Shown in pieces: positions 59,658-64,000 of a stretch of DNA of 64,000 nt. Position 1 is the stretch's first letter, and each line of letters begins with the position of its first letter. Source of the DNA: Metallumcola ferriviriculae (GTDB lineage Bacteria; Bacillota; JADQBR01); assembly GCF_035573695.1 (NCBI RefSeq), contig NZ_CP121694.1, positions 1,340,501 to 1,404,500 of the forward strand. Direction: 5' to 3'. The position numbers were made by a program, and so were the translations under genes. The notes under the pieces are model-generated. The model did no database searches. It saw only the letters and a program-made list of their open reading frames with translations, and had not been told where the DNA came from.

Positions 59658-61808
59658 ATGAAGGCAACAAAGGTGTTTGGAGAGAAGATTACCAGCGCTA
59701 TTCAGGATGATGAAAGCAAGCGGGGCAGGGATCGGGCATTAAATATTATTCGCCCTAATATGCTAAAAATGGTGCAGAAATATCCGGATAAGCATAACCA
59801 GCTAAGAGCGGTCAAGCGGGAATCATTAAATAACATGTCGGACTTAGTGGACCAGGCGACGGCCAAATTAGAGGAAAACGGCTGTAAAGTCTTTATTGCC
59901 AAGGACGCTGCCGGCGCTCAAAAATATATCTGCAACATAGTAAATCAGGGCCCGGTAGTCAAATCCAAATCCAATGTAGCTAAAGAGATCGGTCTAGTGG
60001 AAGCCCTGGAGGAGAAAGGGCTTAATATAGTAGAAACTGACCTGGGAGATTGGATCAACCAACTGGCCAAAAGCAAAGCCAGTCATACCCTGGCGCCGGC
60101 TATTCATATTCCGGCAGAAAAAGTTAGGCAGATGTTTTCCAAAATTGAAGGCAGGGAATTAAGCGGTGATATTGACGAGTTGGTAGGTGTGGCTAGGAAT
60201 CACCTACGTGCCACTATGGAAACTGCACGGTTTGGTATTACCGGTGCAAATGCCATAACGGCGGATACGGGATCTGTCATTCTGACGGAAAACGAGGGCA
60301 ACATTAGGGCGGTAACTACACTGCCCAAGGTTCATATAGTGGTTGCCGGTATCAATAAGATAGTGCCCACTTTTGAGGACGGGGTGCTGGTGGTGCAGTC
60401 AGCCTCTATTTACGGGGTAGGACAGGATATTGGGACGTACATCTCCGTGATATCTGGTCCGGCAAAGAGCAAAAAGAGTGCTTTCGGACCGGAGGAAGTA
60501 CATGTGGTACTAATTGACAATGGACGTTCTGCGGCGAAGGAAGCTGGGTTTGAAGAAGCTTTTTACTGCATTAATTGTGGCAGCTGCCAGAACTTTTGCC
60601 CGGTTTATGATACCATTGGCAATGCTTTTGGTAAAAAATATATTGGTGGCAGTGGGGTGGTGCAGACTGCGTTTACACGCAGCCTGGCTGAGGCGGAGGA
60701 GAGTGGGCTGTCCGCGTGCCTCAGCTGCGGCACATGCATTCAGGTATGTCCAAATAGTATCGACACTCCCGGTATGATCAGCCGTTTGCGAAGCACGGTA
60801 TTGGCAGAAAAAGGTATGGGAACGGTAAAAGGATACGCCTTGAATAAGGTACTAAGAAACCAACGGCGCTTAGAAGGTGCTGCTGGGAAGGCAGCCAAGG
60901 TAAAGGGCATACTGTTGGTCCCTGATGAGCAAAAGCGGGGATGTCGAGCCCGCATTGGGCCGGCTGGCTTCAAAAACAGGGTGCTGCCTATGCCAACCGC
61001 CCAAAGTTTTCTGCGTACTGCGCCTAGCACCGTAAAAGTGAGCAACCCGAAAATGAAAGTGGCATTGTACTCCGGCTGCCTAGTCAATGTTGCCTATACA
61101 GATGTGGGTCATACCGCTTTGAAAGTACTTAAGAACAACCAGGTGGAAGTGGTCGTGCCTAAGGACCAGGAATGCTGCGGTCTGCCCATGATGGTCAATG
61201 GTGACATGGATACAGCCAGGGAACTTGCCAAGAAAAATATCGACCTACTGCTTGAAGCTGATGCAGACAAGGTGGTTAATGTTTGTGCCACATGTCAAAG
61301 TATGCTTCATGATTACCCTCTACTTTTTGCCGGGCTGGATGAAGAGTATCATCAACGGGCAGTAAAGTTAGCAGATAAAGTAGTGGATATAGTTAGTTTG
61401 CTGGTGGATGAATTGGGAATAAACAATAAAGGTTTGAAATTTGCGGGGGATCCAATTACTGTTACTTATCATAACCCGTGCCATCTAAAAGATTTAAGAA
61501 CTAATTATGGTAAACATGACAATCCGCGTCTGCTGTTAAGCGAGATGGCAGGTATAACTTTCTCTGAGTGTGAGGGGGCGGACAAATGCTGCGGCTTTGG
61601 GGGTACGGTCAGTTTCGACCACTATAATTTGACCGGATGCATCGGCAGAACTAAGGCCGAGGAAATTGCCGCCTCTGCGGTGGATGTAGTGTGCACTTCA
61701 TGTCCCGGGTGCATGGCCTCTTTAACTGACGGGTTAACTCAACTGGGAAGCGATATTAAGGTCAAACACATGGTAGAACTGATTGCGGAAAGTGATTGGA
61801 ACAAATAG
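59658..61808 (+). CDS. Fused LutB-LutA lactate oxidation iron-sulfur protein
   Basis: A 716-residue protein joining what are usually two Lut subunits. Residues about 50-290 form the LUD domain (TGANAITADTGSVILTENEG, VISGPAKSKKSAFGPEEVHV). Two [4Fe-4S] motifs follow: CINCGSCQNFCPVYD near 304 and CLSCGTCIQVCPNS near 354. The C-terminal 240 residues carry LutA/GlpC-type CCG motifs: LYSGCLVNVAYTDVG, DQECCGLPMMVNGD, YHNPCHLKDLRTNYG and ADKCCGFGG. With LutC it should oxidise L-lactate to pyruvate using an electron carrier. The membrane subunit and permease LutP are absent. SD AGGGAGCGG. Confidence 0.87.
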   Translation: MKATKVFGEKITSAIQDDESKRGRDRALNIIRPNMLKMVQKYPDKHNQLRAVKRESLNNMSDLVDQATAKLEENGCKVFIAKDAAGAQKYICNIVNQGPVVKSKSNVAKEIGLVEALEEKGLNIVETDLGDWINQLAKSKASHTLAPAIHIPAEKVRQMFSKIEGRELSGDIDELVGVARNHLRATMETARFGITGANAITADTGSVILTENEGNIRAVTTLPKVHIVVAGINKIVPTFEDGVLVVQSASIYGVGQDIGTYISVISGPAKSKKSAFGPEEVHVVLIDNGRSAAKEAGFEEAFYCINCGSCQNFCPVYDTIGNAFGKKYIGGSGVVQTAFTRSLAEAEESGLSACLSCGTCIQVCPNSIDTPGMISRLRSTVLAEKGMGTVKGYALNKVLRNQRRLEGAAGKAAKVKGILLVPDEQKRGCRARIGPAGFKNRVLPMPTAQSFLRTAPSTVKVSNPKMKVALYSGCLVNVAYTDVGHTALKVLKNNQVEVVVPKDQECCGLPMMVNGDMDTARELAKKNIDLLLEADADKVVNVCATCQSMLHDYPLLFAGLDEEYHQRAVKLADKVVDIVSLLVDELGINNKGLKFAGDPITVTYHNPCHLKDLRTNYGKHDNPRLLLSEMAGITFSECEGADKCCGFGGTVSFDHYNLTGCIGRTKAEEIAASAVDVVCTSCPGCMASLTDGLTQLGSDIKVKHMVELIAESDWNK

Positions 61809-62423
61809 ATGGGGGGGATGGCAATGGAAGACGTGAAGGTGGCTCACGAGCCGGCTGAGGAAACTCTGCCAGACAGGGTACGCGTAGCTTTGGAAGAGAA
61901 AGGTTGTCAGGTGACATCCGCCGAATCATGGGCAGATGTCACAAAGTATATCGGTAAATTAGCAGGTACAAGCGGTAGTGTCGCCTTAGCGGCCTTTCCT
62001 TTAGCTGAGGAAGCAACCTTAGGGGACAGGTTAAATGCTGAGGGTCTATCTGTTTTATCTACTGTTGCATGCACAAGAGAGGAAATCCTTTCTGCTAGTG
62101 TAGGCATTACCGCGGCGGATGCTGTGGTGGCGGAAACAGGCACAATTTTTTTAGTGGAAAACGAAGGTGATTCCCGCTTTGTTTCAAATATGCCGCCTAT
62201 TCATATTGCCTTGGTAGTAAAGGAGGCAATGGCAAGTACTGTGACTGAAGGTTTGAAAAAAGTGAGGCGCGCATCCCAAGAAAAGTATGGGGTGCCTTTA
62301 GCCAACTATGTTACTGCTATATCCGGGCCCAGCCGGACGGCAGACATTGAGTTTAAGATGGCCTTTGGGATGCACGGTCCCAAGGAGGTCCATGTGATTC
62401 TGCTTGAGGGAGATATATACTGA
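61809..62423 (+). CDS. lutC: LutC-like LUD-domain protein
   Basis: A 204-residue single LUD-domain protein: SVGITAADAVVAETGTIFLV, NMPPIHIALVVKEAMAS and YVTAISGPSRTADIEFKMAFG followed by GPKEVHVILLEG. It pairs with the fused LutBA encoded directly upstream (no gap). The start may be ATG 61809 or, with better spacing after the G run, ATG 61824. Exact function of LutC is not settled in the family. Confidence 0.88.
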   Translation: MGGMAMEDVKVAHEPAEETLPDRVRVALEEKGCQVTSAESWADVTKYIGKLAGTSGSVALAAFPLAEEATLGDRLNAEGLSVLSTVACTREEILSASVGITAADAVVAETGTIFLVENEGDSRFVSNMPPIHIALVVKEAMASTVTEGLKKVRRASQEKYGVPLANYVTAISGPSRTADIEFKMAFGMHGPKEVHVILLEGDIY

Positions 62424-62510
62424 TATTCGTTTGAATTTCTCAATAGGCGAACATCCCTCAGCCATTTGCCCGTCAAGTGCTCGAAAGGTCGCAGTATATT
62501 AGGCAATTAT

Positions 62511-62552
62511 AAAAGCAGCTGTCTTGTTTAGTCACAAGAACGCTGCTTTTTA
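62511..62552 (+). terminator. Terminator after lutC
   Basis: AAAAGCAGC and TCTTGT pair with ACAAGA and GCTGCTTTT, with a small internal loop, followed by a T-rich run. It closes the GntR-Liv-Lut gene set. The remaining 62553-62776 holds no gene. Confidence 0.75.
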
Positions 62553-62776
62553 TTTTAGGTGCACTTATATATAATTAACTGCGGACTTGCTTTGGTCATG
62601 CAATTATTCACAAACTATTAATATTATAAATAGAGGAAAGCAGAAAGATAATGGCCAATTAATTTAAGTGAAACAAATAATACTTTTAATTTGGATCAGA
62701 AAAGCGTATAAATACAGCTTGGCTTAATAAAATGAAGTGATGTAGTAGGGCACTACTTTGAATGGGGGTGGCATTA

Positions 62777-64000
62777 ATGGAAAACGAAATTAAAGTCCTG
62801 CAGGAACAAGTAACTGAACTTAGTAGAACGGTGGAGGATTTACAGAGCCGTCTGGAACTTATAGAAGATAGAAAAAAGGCTAATCTAGCTTTGGGCACGA
62901 AACCAGAGCCTCGACCGCTAGCCGAAAAGACCATTGGTACCCTTAAGGAAAAGAGAAAAGAACTTCAAACCAAGGCTAAACGACCCCGAGTAAATCTGGA
63001 ACTGCGCTTAGGCCAGATGCTAAACCGCTTAGGTGTGGTGGCGCTGATTGTTGGTTTGGCGATCTTCTTAAAGTATTCTTTTGACAACCAGTGGATTGGT
63101 CCAACTGGACGAATTATTCTCGGCATGCTGCTGGGGGTAGGATTATGGGCGGGCGGTGAATATACTAAGAAGAAGTATCCCCGTTATGCTCAAGGTTTGC
63201 TGGGCGGCGGCAGTTTAGCCATGTTTTTTTCAATCTACGCCGGCTATAGCTTCTATGACCTCTTTTCCCAGGTAGCCACATTTATTGTGCTAGTGGTAAT
63301 TATGGCGCTGACAGTGGTGATGGCCGTCCGACATGATGCTATGGTCATTGGTGTGCTGGGTATAATCGGTGGTTATCTAACGCCATTCATGGTGGGAAGC
63401 AATGACCCGAACCCGTGGGTACTATTTACATACCTGACCATTCTCACTGCAGGGGTTCTTGGCGTGTCCTCCTCCCGCAAGTGGATATTATTTAACTACC
63501 TGAGTTTTTTCTTTAACCAGGCAATCATCCTGTTTTGGATGTTCGCTGAGTTTGATTTAGGGTATCTGACGCCGACAATGCTATTTCTTGTTGTTACATT
63601 CGTTCTTTACGTAGGTATTACCACTGCCTATAATATCAGGCAGCGAAAGCTTTCAACTACCGCAGAGACTATTTTGATGGGGCTCAATGCCTTCCTGTTT
63701 TTTGCCTGGAGCGCAACGGCCTTAGAGGGTACAATTATCGATGGTTACATGGGCTTTTACGCCATATTTTTAGCCTGCTGCTATATCTATCTTGGCAGGA
63801 CCGTTTATACGGTTTACAAGGATGATAAGAAGCAGCTCTTTGTCCTCTTTGGTACGGCACTTGTCTTAATTACCATTGCCATGCCGCTGCAGCTTAAAGA
63901 GCACTACTTATCTATTGCCTGGCTGACAGAGGCCTTAAGCGTGATTTTTATTAGTTTTAAACTTAGCAGCAAGAAACTACGTTTTGGTGGTCTTATCATC
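62777..64000 (+). CDS. DUF2339-family membrane protein (runs off the window end)
   Basis: The frame is open from ATG 62777 to the last base (408 codons, incomplete). A coiled-coil start (VLQEQVTELSRTVEDLQSRL) and a basic linker (about 50-80) are followed by many membrane helices (VVALIVGLAIFLKYSF, GPTGRIILGMLLGVGLWAGG, GIIGGYLTPFMVGSNDPNP). This order matches large DUF2339 membrane proteins, whose role is unknown. The start has GGGGGTGG upstream. Confidence 0.85.
   Translation, partial: MENEIKVLQEQVTELSRTVEDLQSRLELIEDRKKANLALGTKPEPRPLAEKTIGTLKEKRKELQTKAKRPRVNLELRLGQMLNRLGVVALIVGLAIFLKYSFDNQWIGPTGRIILGMLLGVGLWAGGEYTKKKYPRYAQGLLGGGSLAMFFSIYAGYSFYDLFSQVATFIVLVVIMALTVVMAVRHDAMVIGVLGIIGGYLTPFMVGSNDPNPWVLFTYLTILTAGVLGVSSSRKWILFNYLSFFFNQAIILFWMFAEFDLGYLTPTMLFLVVTFVLYVGITTAYNIRQRKLSTTAETILMGLNAFLFFAWSATALEGTIIDGYMGFYAIFLACCYIYLGRTVYTVYKDDKKQLFVLFGTALVLITIAMPLQLKEHYLSIAWLTEALSVIFISFKLSSKKLRFGGLII

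Overview
The window looks like chromosome of a strictly anaerobic Clostridia-class Bacillota of the Desulfotomaculum/Pelotomaculum kind. This is inferred from gene content (CO dehydrogenase, Lut lactate oxidation, BadI-type alicyclic acid degradation, nickel-pincer cofactor genes, sigma-54 control, a probable selenoprotein), strong AGGAGG-type ribosome sites and moderate G+C. No rRNA, tRNA or CRISPR array was seen.

Layout. 1-2.8 kb: the end of a DUF2357-type nuclease gene and an intact IS4-family element. 3.0-16.1 kb: an IclR regulator followed by a catabolic gene set bracketed by nickel-pincer cofactor genes (larE at the start, larB-larC at the end). Inside are a divergent LarA-fold protein, a small Fe-S protein, a creatinase-like protein, a BenE-type permease, a NadC-like and a CinA/MoaB-like protein, and the complete lower meta-cleavage pathway (hydratase, aldolase, acylating acetaldehyde dehydrogenase). 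No ring-cleaving oxygenase is present. 16.2-21.3 kb: transposon debris, an SGNH hydrolase, NudC and a membrane protein with nuclease-like motifs. 21.7-30.2 kb: a GDSL-hydrolase gene split by a 7.5-kb composite transposon. Two 1,627-bp IS copies flank a five-gene operon of QueC-like, TGT-like, CD-NTase, SLATT and HhH-glycosylase-like genes, which is a type IV CBASS anti-phage system. 30.2-39 kb: mixed genes, including broken DUF169 and DUF1232 genes, an OsmC protein with an in-frame UGA and SECIS-like hairpin, glpK, a hemerythrin, a TOTE-type primase-helicase and a MarR/nitroreductase operon. 39.2-49.3 kb: a sigma-54-type promoter with upstream palindromes drives a BadH-like dehydrogenase, a Liv-type ABC transporter (livG frameshifted), BadI, an acyl-CoA ligase and a second dehydrogenase, followed by a sigma-54 activator. 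49.4-53.1 kb: cooF-cooS-FAD oxidoreductase. 53.2-62.4 kb: a ferredoxin-nitroreductase, then a GntR regulator with a palindromic operator, a second Liv-type transporter and a fused LutB-LutA with LutC. 62.8 kb to the end: the start of a DUF2339 membrane protein.

The most unusual parts are: (1) the catabolic operon with its own nickel-pincer cofactor genes and a LarA homologue that keeps the His-Lys-His spacing (H190, K200, H216) but lacks the other LarA catalytic motifs; (2) the type IV CBASS operon carried on a composite transposon with a readable 5-bp target duplication; (3) the probable Sec-containing OsmC; (4) the sigma-54 alicyclic acid cluster. Several genes carry single indels or stops, so some frameshifts could be assembly errors.
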